A stretch of 64,000 nucleotides of DNA from Colletotrichum lupini (lineage: Eukaryota; Ascomycota; Sordariomycetes; Glomerellales; Glomerellaceae): positions 6,386,001-6,450,000 of the forward strand of contig NC_064677.1 in the NCBI RefSeq assembly GCF_023278565.1, written 5' to 3'. Below, in pieces: positions 1 through 12,261 of this stretch. Position numbers and translations under genes: made by a program. Positions within the stretch are counted from its first letter, which is position 1, and every line of letters starts with the position of its first letter. Below the pieces are notes generated by a model. It saw nothing but the letters and a program-made list of their open reading frames with translations, was not told the DNA's origin and made no database searches.

Positions 1-441
1 AACTAGGTACCCTGCGCTTTCCGATAGGTACTTATTCTGCGCAGAATACGTAAGAAGTAGACAATCATAACAGCAGTAACAGTAGCGGTAGCAAGAGCAG
101 CAGCAAGAACAGCAATAGTAATAATACAGATAGTAGTAACAGGGCTGGTAGAATTGGAGCAATGGAAAGTATTTAGCAATAAACTATCGTGTCACTCACT
201 TGACTGAACTAGTGACCGATCATCAGTCGTTGGATAATGAAGAATGTGGAAGCTTGGGTTGGGGCGAGGGGCCGGCGCATTGCCAAGAGTTTCCGGTGTT
301 CTCGATATCAATCCCATCGTCAATGTGCGGAGCGCAAACATCCGCAGTTGCGATAGCGGTGTTTCGAGCGGGTGAGAGATAAGCCAAGAGCAAGGCAAAT
401 AACACGAAGTCCAACAGGAATTATTTTAATAATTCATGTTC
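1..441. other. Non-RIP flank without a recognisable gene
   Basis: Ordinary base composition with CpA and TpG present, unlike the AT-rich block that follows. The short open frames on both strands overlap each other and match no family I recognise. The stretch ends at the 5-bp target-site copy TGTTC (437-441), so it is the left flank of copia element E. Confidence 0.6.
66..144. repeat. Imperfect trinucleotide (AGC/AAC/AGT/AAT) tract
   Basis: A run of roughly 25 triplets of the RRY or AAY kind (AGC, AAC, AGT, AAT), interrupted by single substitutions. It is a degenerate microsatellite and no open frame uses it. Confidence 0.7.
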
Positions 442-623
442 TATCGTAGAGTTACTATAGGGGTATCGACGTATATAAAGAGAACGGTTATTTATTAAAA
501 ATAAAAAATAAGTATAAAGCTCGCTTTAGTATAAAAAGTACGAGCGAAGTAGGCCTTAGTAATTATATAACTAAGGTTATATAATATATAATAAGGCTAT
601 AAATAGTTAAAGCTATTATAATA
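442..623 (-). repeat. LTR of element E (3' LTR in element orientation)
   Basis: 182 bp, direct repeat of 7866-8047. Almost all differences are C/T or G/A, with this copy more heavily converted. Confidence 0.88.
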
Positions 624-1351
624 TACCCCCTTAGGTAAATATATATTTAAAAAAAGCGTACTTAATTACTTATATTATTATAAAAAGGTTTATTAAAAAC
701 AGAAAACTAAATACTATTATATAAGAATTTATTTATAAAAGGAATTATAAAGTAAATCGGTTTATAAGTAGAGTTATAAGCGAGGGATAAATCGGTTATA
801 AATTAACCTCTATATTTATTATTATAAGTAATTTTAAAATAATATTATTGATAAAAAGTATAACTAAGGGACGGCCTCTTATTAATTAAATAATTAACTT
901 ATAAGTTAAGGGTAATAAATATATAAATTTCTTATTATTATTTATAGTACCGACTTTTTTTCCCTTTTTAACTTATACTTATATTATTACTATATATATA
1001 TACCCTTATTTTTTATTTTTATACCCGCGTTTTTATATATATATATTATTAAAAAAAATCTTTATTAATAATATCGTTTTTATTTAAATACTATTAAAAC
1101 GATTAATTAAAAACTATATTTATATTATTATAATATAGGAAGTTAAGAAGTATAAATATAAAACTACGGTTTTAAAAAAGAGTAGTAGCTCCCCTAGCCC
1201 CCCCTATAAGCTTAAAATAAGTAAATAATATTCTTTTATTTTATACCTTAGTTATAATACGGCCTCGTTTATTTAATATTGATCTAATTATTTTATTAAA
1301 TAAGTAGTAATTTTATAACTAAACGAGTTATTTAAAAAAGTAATAAAAATA

Positions 1352-1560
1352 AAAAGGGTTTATAACCCTCTCCCTTATTCTTTTTTAAAAATTAAAAAGA
1401 CGTCCTCGTTTTTTAAGAAAATAGTATAAATAAAGAGGGTTTATAACCCCTTCCCTCGCCTCTTTTTAAATAAAAAGGAAAAAAGAAATTTTCTTTAAAA
1501 AGAATAAAAAAAAAATTAAGTTTATAGCCCCCTCCCTTACCTCTTTTTAAAAAATATAAA
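1352..1560. repeat. Three degenerate ~80-bp tandem repeats inside element E
   Basis: Three successive units begin near 1354, 1435 and 1517. Each has the pattern GGGTTTATAACCC, then a pyrimidine run such as CTCCCTTA, then CTCTTTTTAAA. They lie between the RNase H remnant and the putative polypurine tract, in the element's unusually long non-coding 3' tail. Confidence 0.55.
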
Positions 1561-4500
1561 GTAATTAATTATATATATAATACTTTTTTAACTATCGTTA
1601 TTTATAAAACTAATTCTTAATAATAGACCTTTTTAATACTATTTTTAGTATTAAAGTTTAATATAAGCTAATACTTTTACTTCCCTCGTTTAGTTATAAA
1701 TATTTTAAATATATTAAGAGCGCCCTTAGTAACTATTCGAATAGTACGTACTTCTTAAGTTCGTATATTAATAATAAATATTAACGTTATTAAACTTATA
1801 AAAAGTTAGGTTATACCCTTATTCTTAAGGGGTATATATAGTTCTTAAGTATAAAGTTCTTATATTTTAAATAAAGAGTAATAAAAAAGTTAATAATAGT
1901 TATAGTTATTAATATAAAACTACTTACATTTTATAAAATATATTCTAAACCGTCCTCGTTTTATTTATTATTTATAACTTAATATATAAACCCTAACTTA
2001 TATAATAATAGCGTTATATAAGGCCTTTAAATATAATAATCTTTTAAATAAAAATAAAAATAAGGGGGTTTATATAAACGAGGCCTTAATAAAAGAGGTA
2101 TTTATAAATACTTTTTTTATATTAAAAGTATTATTAAAAAAACTTATTAAGGACGTAATAATATTAGCTATTTTACTTATAAAAATAAATAATATTTAAA
2201 TTAGAATTAATATTTTTATTAATTTATATATCCCTCTAAATATATAGCTCGTATTTAAGTCTTTTTTAAATAAATATACGCTTACTTTTTTAAATAAATA
2301 GCCTCTTTTTAAATAACTTAACGGGGTTATTAAAATAACTTTATATTCCTTAGTTATAAGTTACGTTTTTTAATTAAAAACCGGGCCCCCCGGGCCGTTT
2401 TATTACTTTTTAAACGTCCTCTCGTTTAGTATAATTATTTTTTATATATTTTTTATATTTAAAAGTAATATAAAATACTTAAACTTCGCTTTAAAAAGGT
2501 TTTTTATAAGACTATTAGTTAGTATTTCATTTATTAATATATAAACTACTTAAAATAAGCTTTTTAAATACTTTTATTATAACTATATATTTTAAATATT
2601 AACGTAATATAAATAAGTTAAAATACGTTCCTTTTTTTTTTTATAAGTTTAATTATTTAATAATTATTATAATATACTTTTTATATATTACTAAGCTTAA
2701 GTAAGACATTTTTAAAAAGGCGTTTAAGAGCGAGTATTTTTTTAGTTATATATTCTAAACTTAGTAATTTAGCTTTTATAATTAACGTAGTTATTATATT
2801 CTAACGAGCTACTTTTTACTAAATAAAGTTATTAAAAAAAGAGATTATAAAATTTTATAAAAATCTTTAGGTCTTTTTATTACTTATAAATAAAGCGTTA
2901 TTTATAATTAATAATATTTAGTTACCCTCCGAGATTTTAAAGTATATTATTAAGTATTATATAACTTAATTTATAATAAAATAATACTAATAGGACGGGT
3001 TTATTAAGAACTAAGAGAGTAAAGTATATATAAAAGCGACGTTAGGCCGAATTATAATCGCTATATATAATATTAATCTGATCTTTTTTTAAAAAAACTT
3101 AGTCTTATTTAGAAATATAACCCCTAAGTTCTTTTTAATTAGGATTATTAATAATAAGGTTATAAGAGTAATAAAATTAATAAAATCGAACTTTTTAACT
3201 ACTTTTTCGAAATATTAATTATAAATTAAATAGATTTTCTTATTTAGTTAACTATAAACGACCCTTATCTTAAGATATTATAAAACTAGCCCCTAGTTTT
3301 TTATTTTATATTTCTTTTTAAGCCCTTTAGTTACTTAACTAGCCTCGTAAATATAGTTTTAATAATAAAAAACGAAGATATTATTTATATAAAAGAGGAC
3401 TAGGACCTTTTTAATAGAATTTTAAAATAAATACGGGTCCTTATTTATAAATAAAAGACCTAAATTTTTAAAAATTAACGTTAGTTCTTTATATTATAAA
3501 AATAGAGCGTTACGGGCGCTATATAGGGCCCGCTCGAGTTTAATATATATTCTTAGTTTATAAAAACTATTTAAAAACTGGTAAATAATAGGGGGGTTAC
3601 TTAGTTTTTTAATTATATTTAAAAAAGCGTTTATAATATTATATTAATAAACTTTTAAGTCGAATTAAATAATAATAATTATAGCTACCCTAAACGTCTT
3701 AGTTATTAACGTTATTATATAAGTTTTTTCTAAGGAGTATCGTTTTTAAAGGTCCCCCTTAATATAAATTCTCGCTTTATAACGATTAAAGTAATTATTA
3801 TTATTTAGTTTATAATTAAATACTTATTTAAAGAATATTAGTTTAAAAATAACTAACGCCCTATTAACTACTTTCTAAATATTTATTTCCTTTAGCTTTT
3901 AAATTTTTAACTATATTATTTTTATAAATTAACTTTTTAAAAGTTTTAGTATTTTAAAAACTTCCTTTTACTTTTTTAAAACAATAATTAGATAATTTAT
4001 ATAAACTTAGTTAAATTAAACTACGGTAAGTAAAACGTATTTTGTTTTATTAATTACGGTATAAACGTAATAATATAGTATTTAATACCCCTAAGTTACT
4101 TTATTAATTACTTTTTATTAATTAAGTATATACGTATTAAAAAAGGAGTCCTAGTCTCTTTTTACCTAAATATAAAAAAAGTATTACTTGAGTTACTCTT
4201 ATTAACTCGGGTTTTAAATAAATATTTTTCGTAATTAGTTTTTTAACTTCTAGCTTTATTTAGTATACCCGTCCTCTTCTTAGTTATATATACTAATTAT
4301 ATTAAAGTTACTAACTAAGTTATTTACTATTTTTATTTTTTAATATAAGCTTGCTTATTAAAGGGGTTTATTAGGGTCTAATTAAGTAAAAGGATCTTCT
4401 TTATAAAAGCTTTAAGAAGTTTTTATTTTTATTTATATATATATTATATTTTTAATTTTTTTAATAAAAAGATTAACTTCTTTTATAACCTCGCTTATAA

Positions 4501-7500
4501 CTTTAATTAGCTAAATAAGGTTTATATTTAACTCCGAATTTTTAAAATTTAAGGTTAGTTTAAGAATAAATAGTTACTTACTTTATTTATTTAAAAACGA
4601 ACTAGGCTTTTTTATAACCTTATTTATTTTTTATAAAACGAGTATAAGTAATAATAACTACTTTTTATTATTAATTAATATAACCTCTTTTTTATTTATA
4701 ATTCTAAGTAATTAGAGCTTAAGTTTAATTATTATAAATAGTTATTAAATTTTATTTATTACGGCCCTTAACTTAAGTAAACGAATTATAATTTTAATAT
4801 TATTTTTTAAGTAAAAAGCTATTTTATTAAATATTATATTTTAAATAATAATAACTTTTAAAAGCGAGGGAATTTAGATTTTATATAAGTTATAGGTATT
4901 TAGTACGTAATTTATAAAATATTTAATATATCCCTTCTATTTTATTTTAAAGCGTCTCTTATTAATTCCTTTTTTATAATCCTTTTTAAAAGGGTACGCT
5001 TTATAATTATATACGTACGTTTATTTTTAATAAAGACGTAGATTATAAATAAGCTTTAGTATATTTATTAATTATTATTACTTAAAGTAATAAATAAACT
5101 AGACTTTTTTAGTTTAAATTAGTAATAGCTAGTTAGTACGTTACTTAGGGCTAATATTATATAAATAGGCTATAGTTAATATAGTTTTTACTTAAAGTTC
5201 GTTTAGTAAGCTAGTTATTAATATTATATTAATTACTTTATTAATAATTTCCTAATTAGCTCGTTCCTCTCTTCTATTTAGTTTTTTTATATATAAAGGA
5301 GTAGTTTTTAAATCTATTCTTAGCTCTCGTACTTATATTTAGAAACGAGTTTTACTATTAATTACGATTATTATACGTTTTATATTTTATTAAATCTTGT
5401 AAATAGCTATATACTTTTATATATATATTTATTATTTAAAAAGGTATAAGACTTTAAATATTATATTATAGGTTTTTATAACTTATAAAAAGACGAAGAT
5501 CTTATTTAAATACTCGTTTTTAATTAATATTAATTACTTATTTTATTTATAAATTAATAAGTAGTTAAAGAGGTCCTATAAGATCTTATAATAAGGTTAG
5601 GTTATTTTTTATTTTAAAGTACGTTATAAGATAACTTATTTTATATAAATAGTTATATAATATTAATATTTTAAATAGTTTAGTTTTTTAATCTTTACTT
5701 TTTAAATAGCTAAGACGAGCTTTTTAAGTATTATTAATATAAAATATCTAGATTTAAAATACTAAAGCTAGGCTATATTTAATTAGTTATTCCTTAATTA
5801 ATATAAAGAACGTAGGTACTAAGCGCTACATATTAGAATTATATTAATAAATAAAGATTAATTTCTAAATAAAAAATAGGATAAATAGGGTTTATATTTT
5901 AAAAAAACTAAATTAACCTTCCTCTTAAGCTACTTAATAATAACGTTCTTAAATTCGTTACTAAACTAAAGGGTATAATTAAAACCCGAGTACTAAATAC
6001 TAGTTTTTTAAAAAAGAGCTTCTAATATAACGTTTATATAAAAGTTCTTAATAAAACCGATATTATAAAAAGTAAAGTATTTTATTTTAAGCCCTTTTAA
6101 TTTTATAAAAATATTATATATAATCCTCGTTCCCTTAATAATAATAAAATAAGAGGCCGTTTTAAAATCTATATTTTTTAAACTATTACTTTATTAAATA
6201 GAATTTAGTTTTAAAAGCGATTAGTTATTAACGAAATAAATAATACCGTAGTTATTTATAAATATATTTTTAAAAAAGAAGTATAAGTTAGTAAAGGGGA
6301 TAAAGAAGATAATAAAATTATTATTTTTATTTATTTCTATACTTAGCTTAGGGAATAGACCGACGTTAATAATTATAATTATAATATTTAAAAAATAAGT
6401 TCCCTTAAAGTTCTTTTTATTATTTAACTTATTAATTTTAATCGTTTTTTTAAAATAACTTCGGTTATTATTACTTTATTTGGAAAGGGGTTTTATATAA
6501 ATTTAACCTTTTTAAATAAAATTAGTATAGAGGTTAATATACTTTTCTGAGTTTAAATAAGAAATTATTTTCTAAATATCGTTAGTACTTAGTTAAATAT
6601 ATTTTAACTTCGTTTTATTTATTAAAATAAGCTCTATTTTTATATAGTTTATTAATTTCTAGTAATAGGTTTTTTTATAAAAATAGTTAGTAAATAAATT
6701 AAGAGTCGCTTTATTTTACTTAGGGGAATTTAAGTAACTTATTAATATTATAAATATTATAAGGGTTTATTTATAACTTTTATTATATACTACTTTTTTA
6801 TATAAAAAGTCGTTAAAAATCTTAGTATAATACCTTATATTAAAGATCGCTTCTTTTTTTTATTTTAATTTAATAATCTTAGCGAGCTTTTAATTAAACT
6901 AATTTAAAATAAAATAATATATAGTTATATAAAAAAAAGTTTTCGAAATAAGAGTACCTTAGACTTTAAGTAGTTTAAGTTACGTAGCCTAATAATAAGC
7001 TAAAAAAAAGTCTTTAATTTAAATTAATAAGCTAATACTAAAGTTCGCCCTATTTATAATTACGTTAAATTCCTTTTTTATAATTAGAAACGAACTAAAG
7101 TTACTTAGTACGTATTTTTATTTAAAAACTTAAATTATAGTATAAAGGGAGTAGTTTAAGAAATTAATAAGCTCTTTTTTTACGTTTTTTAAGATTTTTT
7201 AAGTAATTGTAAAAGAGATCTAGCGATTTATTAATTTATATAATCTCTTTTTTTATAAATAAGAGATTATTTTAAATATAGTTTATTGAATAAAAGAGGT
7301 ATATTCTTTAATAAAACGTACTTAATTTATTATTATAGCCTTTAGTTTTATTGAAATAATTAGTTACTCAATTCGATCGTTTTTATTTAAGGGTTTAATT
7401 ATAATAAAAGGTTTAATTATAGCCTCGCTTCTTAACTATTTAGTTTATTATTAAATAAACTCCTTAAGTCTTTATTAATATTTAATTAAGGCCGTTTTAT

Positions 7501-7865
7501 ATACTTATTTTTAAGTAGTATTTTATATTTTAATATACTCCTTAATTAAAAGAATAGACTTAATAAAAAGTAATAGATTTAATAAAGAAATAAAGTTATT
7601 TAGGTTTAATAAGTCCTAAACGTCCTTTAACTAGGCCTTAACTTATAAAACGAGGTATTACTTAAACTAATCTTATTAGTAATTAAGCTTTTATTTAGAA
7701 ATATTAATAATCTTTTTAAAAGATATTGGTTTATTTAAAAATAAAATTAATAAATATAATAGGGGGTTAAATAATATTATAAAAAAGGATATAATAAACT
7801 ATAGTCCTTAAGAAATAACTTTTTAATAAAAATATAGGGGTTTAAATTAGAGCTAAGTTTATAAT

Positions 7866-8047
7866 TATTATAAAGTTATTATAAGGGTATTAATATATAT
7901 AAAAAGAACGGTTATTTATTAAAAATAGGAAATAGGTATAAAGCTCGCTTTAATATAGAAAGTACGAGCGAAATAGGCCTTAGTAATTATATAACCGAGG
8001 TTACGTAACGTGCGGTAAGGCTATAGATGGTTAAAGCCATTACGACA
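7866..8047 (-). repeat. LTR of element E (5' LTR in element orientation)
   Basis: 182 bp, partner of 442-623. The outer 60 bp keep normal CpG and CpA sites (for example AACGTGCGG near 8007), so RIP was weaker at this edge next to the gene island. Confidence 0.88.
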
Positions 8048-8130
8048 TGTTCGTAGTCGATTAATGTAATTAGTAGTGCAATTTGATGCCCCATGTTTGA
8101 GACGCAACGAGTTCAAGCTCGATATCGATG

Positions 8131-8478
8131 TCACAGGTTTCCTGCCTCAAAGTCCCGCTCTCTTTGAGCCCTCCGCTCCTCGCGATGGGCTTCCACTCTC
8201 TTCCGCGCTGCCACTAACAGGGCCCTGGCTTCTTTCTTGCGAAGTCGTTCCTCGGGAGAAGCTTGGCGTTCCCTTGCCATGTCGTCCAGCATCTTTCTAA
8301 GTTCTTCGGGCGGCGTCTCGTGCTGTAGTTTGCGGAGGTAGGCGGTTGCAGTGACCATGCTGATGCCGGACATTTCATTCTCCTTGGCATTGGCGTCGGT
8401 GGGAGATGAAGAGTTGTTTGACGACATTATGGTTGTTGAAGCAGATGGTGGATTAATGTGATTCGCGGATGAAGACAT
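8131..8478 (-). CDS. Small hypothetical charged protein (115 aa)
   Basis: I do not recognise a family. The frame opens with ATG at 8478 and ends with TGA at 8131-8133. Residues 1-30 are rich in Ser, Asn, Thr and Pro and probably disordered. Residues about 48-112 are dense in Glu, Arg, Lys and Ala with almost no Gly or Pro, and would form a long amphipathic helix or coiled coil. No signal peptide, membrane segment or zinc motif is visible. Base composition is that of a normal fungal exon, unlike the RIP-mutated retrotransposon that ends 83 bp downstream. It may be a genuine small gene or the remaining piece of a larger one. Confidence 0.5.
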   Translation of the reverse strand: MSSSANHINPPSASTTIMSSNNSSSPTDANAKENEMSGISMVTATAYLRKLQHETPPEELRKMLDDMARERQASPEERLRKKEARALLVAARKRVEAHREERRAQRERDFEAGNL

Positions 8479-9190
8479 GAAGACGGCCTTGGATAGGCAG
8501 TCCGTCTCAGAATCAAGACAGAGAAAGGAGATATGTGTGAGTGAGTGGGAGGTGAAAAGATAGACGCCAAATGACGGGTAGTGCAGCCCGTTTTGTAAGA
8601 GAATGGCAGAGCCGTAGAGGTCGCGATGTCACCGGCTTGAATCCTGCAAGGGTAGCAACCCAAGCTCAGCCCTATGCATCGGCCTAGTCCGGGGGGGCTA
8701 AATCTTGGGTATTTCCGACGTTCCCCATGTTTTACAGTTTTGCAACTCTTATGCAAGGGGCGATGCCATGAACACAGGGAGAGGGAGTTGTCACTGGCGC
8801 CTATTCATACATCAATGGAGATATCATCCGCATCCTTGCAGCTAGCTACCTTACTGTGGAATTGTTGTCATAAGGGTTTCTGGAGATAAGTTTCGCTGGT
8901 TTACCTAACATGCTGTGATGTTGGCACACCGAGGTACCTCGACGACAACGACTTCGAGCACGTCAAAGTCAAACAAGCTCCCCACTTGTACAGCCTACGT
9001 ATGCCTCCTTCATCCCGATCTCCTGCAAGATAAGTTTCTCCACAAGAATTAGCACGTCGTTTCACATTAGATATCGGAAGCAGGCACGTATCGATTTGTG
9101 AAGTGAAATAGAAGGCTCGTCATTATGGATGTAAATTGTATCACCCGTGGTATCTTTTCCGTCCAGTCATTACAAATACAGGCCCCTGGT
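8479..9190. other. Intergenic region between two minus-strand genes
   Basis: Normal composition. It should hold the 3' end of the ferric reductase transcript and the promoter of the 115-aa gene. The open frames inside it overlap on both strands and look random; no RNA gene or repeat was seen. Confidence 0.5.
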
Positions 9191-11749
9191 TCAGAGGGCG
9201 TAATTCTCAGTGTGCAAGTAAATCTCTTCGAGCATATCATCGCCCCATATCGCTGCCTGAAGCCGGGCAACAGTGTTCGCCACACCAACACGCATGGCTG
9301 GCGGCCCACACACGAATACCGCCGTTCGCCTGCCGAGGATGCCTCTGCCGTCGGCACCGCCCGTCGCCCATTCTTTCAGCATGTATCCCAAGTCCGGCCG
9401 GCCATATTCGACGCTCCAGCCGCCATCGATCTGATGGGGCACTGGGAAAGCAAAGCGCATCAGGCTCTTTTGGAACTCTGTAGGCGTCTCCGGGAAGCCG
9501 AAGTCAAAGCCTGAAGGTGGGCCAAATGTGCTGGTGGGACGGGTTTGACCTGCGCTCGGGAGGTTGGTCGTCCTCAAGTGAGCCAGCTCTGGAGGCCGTA
9601 TTGGCACATCCGAGTTTCGCGGGCTTGTCTCGGGGATCTTCCTTGGGGAGGCAGGTGCGTAGTTGAAGTGCGGCACTTCGCCTTTGGTGTTGATGGGAGG
9701 GAAGTGGAACTCGCGCTTTTTGGAATCTCTCTCTTCCTCCTCGTCGTATTCGCGGCCCTCGAGCTTACGCAATGACTCTTCCTGGGCAGAGAAGCGATTA
9801 GAGGGTGGTGGTCCTGGGGGTGGAGGTGGGTATTGATGTGGTTGTAAATATTTCTGCTGCGGTAAGGCGGTAATTCTATCCTCTTGCTCGGCGCGCAATT
9901 CCTGCTCTCGATCAGGATCGCCTTGTGCTACAGACTGGATAAGAGCGGAATTGCGCTTGGAAGCAATTCCTGCCACAAAGCCATCGAGCTTGTCATGGAA
10001 CATGTGACTCAAGGCCCTCGGTGCAGGACGGTCGTGGCCAGCCATCATCATGGCACGGTTGCGCACTGCTGAAGTGACGAAAAACTTGCAAGTAACACTC
10101 TCTGGGGGCGCAGACTCGCGGCAGATTCTGAGCTCTTCACGGAACCAGTCCATGGCTTCGAGTCTTTTGAGGGCCCATACCACGACCACTTTGCGCGTGA
10201 TGGCTTTCCCATCACGCATGCGCTTGATCAAGTTGAGTAATTGCGACATCAATGCCGTGATGCCACTCCCACCGGCAATGAGGATACAGGTGTCGAAGGC
10301 TGCTAGGTCCCTTCGCATGCCTCCATATGGCCCATCCAAGAAGGCGCGGTATGTGTGGAATGGCCCCCTCTCGATGGCCATGTCGAGGACCTTCCGCGTG
10401 AAGCCACCATACGGCTTGAAAACCAGCACGCAATCACGGTACTGCTCGCCGTACTCGGAAGGAAAATCCTCGCTACAGAGCGACGAGATAGTAAAAGGGT
10501 GATTGTCGAAAAAAGCGACTCCTGGCATGCGAAGGTAAACATATTGGCCAGGCTTCCACCTCATCTGAGTCGGGATCGTAATCTTGATGGCGTTCTCAGC
10601 GAGGAGGCTAATGGCCGCTTCGTCTCCGACCATGAAGCTCAGTCGCCATGGTCTTGTCCAGTTGAGGTTTATCAGACGAATGGCATAGCAGAGAACCCAG
10701 ATGCCGACTGTTGCCCACAGGTAGTCCCAAGAAGCAAGGTAATTCTTGGTGTGCCAGAATAGGAGCCCAACATACACCATGCCAACAGGTACATGTAGCA
10801 TGACGAAGAGCTCGTATGCGACTCGGCGAATGAAGGGCAGAGATGCGACGCAAAGCCAGACCAGTGGCACAAGACAGGCTATACCAGTACCGTAGATGAC
10901 GCCGCTGCCGCCGGGGAATAGGCGAGAAAAGACATCCATGCCACCGTCGTCCCATACTGGCTGAACGTAGAATGGAATGGTATGTACAAGCGACAGAAAC
11001 AGGCAGAGGTAGCCTGCCCACCTGTGGAAGACATTGAGGCGCTCCGGCCCGATGCCAATCAGGATGGACAAGACATTTGCCTTCATGCTGGTCACAATGA
11101 TCCAAGGTGTCAATGCGACAGCAATCATTCCGGCTCGTATAGCAATGGGTGGCGAACCGAATTGAATGCTCTGCCAGTATAGTGGTTGCTGGAGAAAGCA
11201 GTAGAGCGTCACAAAAGCCAAGGCGATGAGACCGCAGGTAACTACGGCGAGGGAGGAGAATGTGAAACGGTGGCTACCCCATACAAAGTCGGGAATCGGC
11301 CGGTAAAAGACCCAACGGAAGAGGGCCAAGGTATCGTTAACGAAGCCAACTGAGGAGAAGTGAGCCCTTGGTTTGAATTGCTTCTCGCCAAGCCCTTCGG
11401 AGTCGGGGAAGAAGTGCTGTGCCTGTCCCGTATGTACGGCGTGTGCGTAGTCGGGATCCGTGTTGTAGAGGTTGGCATAGTATTCCTCCACTTCTTGCTT
11501 GTATATGGCTTGGCGAATTTTGTCTTGCCAAAAGTGCCAAGATCGCATAAACAGAACTGTTCCCATGAGGGCCAGCGCGAAGTAAGTCCAGCCCATGCCA
11601 TATTTCCCAGACTTGGACCAAGGGTCAACTGTTAAGGCCTCGATTAAACCTGGCGGACTGTCGGGTTTGGGCGTGATGGCAATGCGCTTGGCTAGTTGTG
11701 CTGCCGTTTTGGTGGCAGCGTCTGCCAGGTCGCAGATACGAGTAGCCAT
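9191..11749 (-). CDS. Ferric reductase / NADPH-oxidase-type transmembrane reductase
   Basis: An intronless 852-residue frame starting at ATG 11749. Hydrophobic segments lie near residues 54-72, 163-187, 204-222, 241-262, 283-303, 315-333 and 345-360. The paired haem histidines are H242/H256 and H319/H333, each pair separated by 13 residues as in the ferric reductase transmembrane domain. The cytosolic part carries the FAD-binding motif HPFTISS (417-423), the NADPH-binding motif GGSGIT (493-498) and CGPP (814-817), and ends in YLHTENYAL. The family moves electrons from NADPH through FAD and two haems across a membrane, reducing Fe(III) or Cu(II) outside, or oxygen in NOX enzymes. There is no EF hand. 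Residues about 565-765 are a disordered Pro/Arg/Glu-rich insert with a polyproline run near 641-649, placed between the two halves of the nucleotide domain. Substrate is not determinable from sequence. Confidence 0.93.
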   Translation of the reverse strand: MATRICDLADAATKTAAQLAKRIAITPKPDSPPGLIEALTVDPWSKSGKYGMGWTYFALALMGTVLFMRSWHFWQDKIRQAIYKQEVEEYYANLYNTDPDYAHAVHTGQAQHFFPDSEGLGEKQFKPRAHFSSVGFVNDTLALFRWVFYRPIPDFVWGSHRFTFSSLAVVTCGLIALAFVTLYCFLQQPLYWQSIQFGSPPIAIRAGMIAVALTPWIIVTSMKANVLSILIGIGPERLNVFHRWAGYLCLFLSLVHTIPFYVQPVWDDGGMDVFSRLFPGGSGVIYGTGIACLVPLVWLCVASLPFIRRVAYELFVMLHVPVGMVYVGLLFWHTKNYLASWDYLWATVGIWVLCYAIRLINLNWTRPWRLSFMVGDEAAISLLAENAIKITIPTQMRWKPGQYVYLRMPGVAFFDNHPFTISSLCSEDFPSEYGEQYRDCVLVFKPYGGFTRKVLDMAIERGPFHTYRAFLDGPYGGMRRDLAAFDTCILIAGGSGITALMSQLLNLIKRMRDGKAITRKVVVVWALKRLEAMDWFREELRICRESAPPESVTCKFFVTSAVRNRAMMMAGHDRPAPRALSHMFHDKLDGFVAGIASKRNSALIQSVAQGDPDREQELRAEQEDRITALPQQKYLQPHQYPPPPPGPPPSNRFSAQEESLRKLEGREYDEEEERDSKKREFHFPPINTKGEVPHFNYAPASPRKIPETSPRNSDVPIRPPELAHLRTTNLPSAGQTRPTSTFGPPSGFDFGFPETPTEFQKSLMRFAFPVPHQIDGGWSVEYGRPDLGYMLKEWATGGADGRGILGRRTAVFVCGPPAMRVGVANTVARLQAAIWGDDMLEEIYLHTENYAL

Positions 11750-12248
11750 TGCAAGGCGACAGAATTCGAATTATACTGCGCGGTAGAGCGACTGCGCGCG
11801 GAATTATACAGTTATGTCGACATACGGTGCAGTCTGAAAGAGTTCAATGGCTGGGGGTCGTCGGGATAGTAAGATACCTGCCCCTCGCTGGTCCGTTGAT
11901 CGTGTAGCCAGCTGAGAAGAATCGAAAGCGTAATGTGTGCAAGAACCCTTGGTAGCGGGGCCAAGATGAGTAGGTTCAATGCAATGCGATGCTATGCTTT
12001 GGCGGAGTAACGAGCGACCGGTAAGAAAACAGACGGGAGCACGGGAAAGCGCGAATTGGGGGCGCCACCAGGGGATATATGGAGGTGAGATCGGAGACGC
12101 TCCGAAGTGGAGAGGTCCCAGTGGTTTGACTCTGGGGTGTGGGCGGCGTGATGAGCACACCTCTGTTATCGACAGTCTCGTCACGTTGCCTACAGATTCG
12201 GTCGGGAAGCGGGTTCAGTCAAGCGTGGTGACATGTGTAAAGGTAGAG

Positions 12249-12261
12249 GATAAGTGATAAG
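12249..12261 (+). promoter_or_regulatory. Pair of GATAAG boxes upstream of the ferric reductase
   Basis: Two GATAAG hexamers begin at 12249 and 12256, about 500 bp upstream of the ferric reductase ATG. Fungal GATA factors (SreA-type iron repressors, AreA-type nitrogen regulators) bind such sites, often as close pairs. The motif is short and occurs by chance, so the link is inference from position. Confidence 0.3.

Larger units (their letters stand above)
442..8047 (-). mobile_element. RIP-mutated Ty1/copia LTR retrotransposon (element E)
   Basis: Two direct LTRs of exactly 182 bp (442-623 and 7866-8047) are flanked by the 5-bp target-site duplication TGTTC (437-441, 8048-8052). The right LTR ends TACGACA and the left begins TATCGTA, which matches inverted TGTCGTA/TACGACA tips with one G-to-A change. 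The interior is about 7.2 kb, extremely AT-rich, nearly free of CpA/TpG and full of stops, so no protein is encoded now. Read on the minus strand, about 2755-2840 resembles the copia RNase H stretch around TTEAELLSL with W/Q-to-stop changes. A purine run (AAGGGGG, minus strand) next to the left LTR fits a polypurine tract. Both indicate minus orientation. The RNase H match is by eye. Confidence 0.87.

Noticed and set aside
9125..11182. Plus-strand open frames up to 150 codons opposite the ferric reductase
   Set aside because: They are antisense shadows of a strongly supported 852-residue coding frame.
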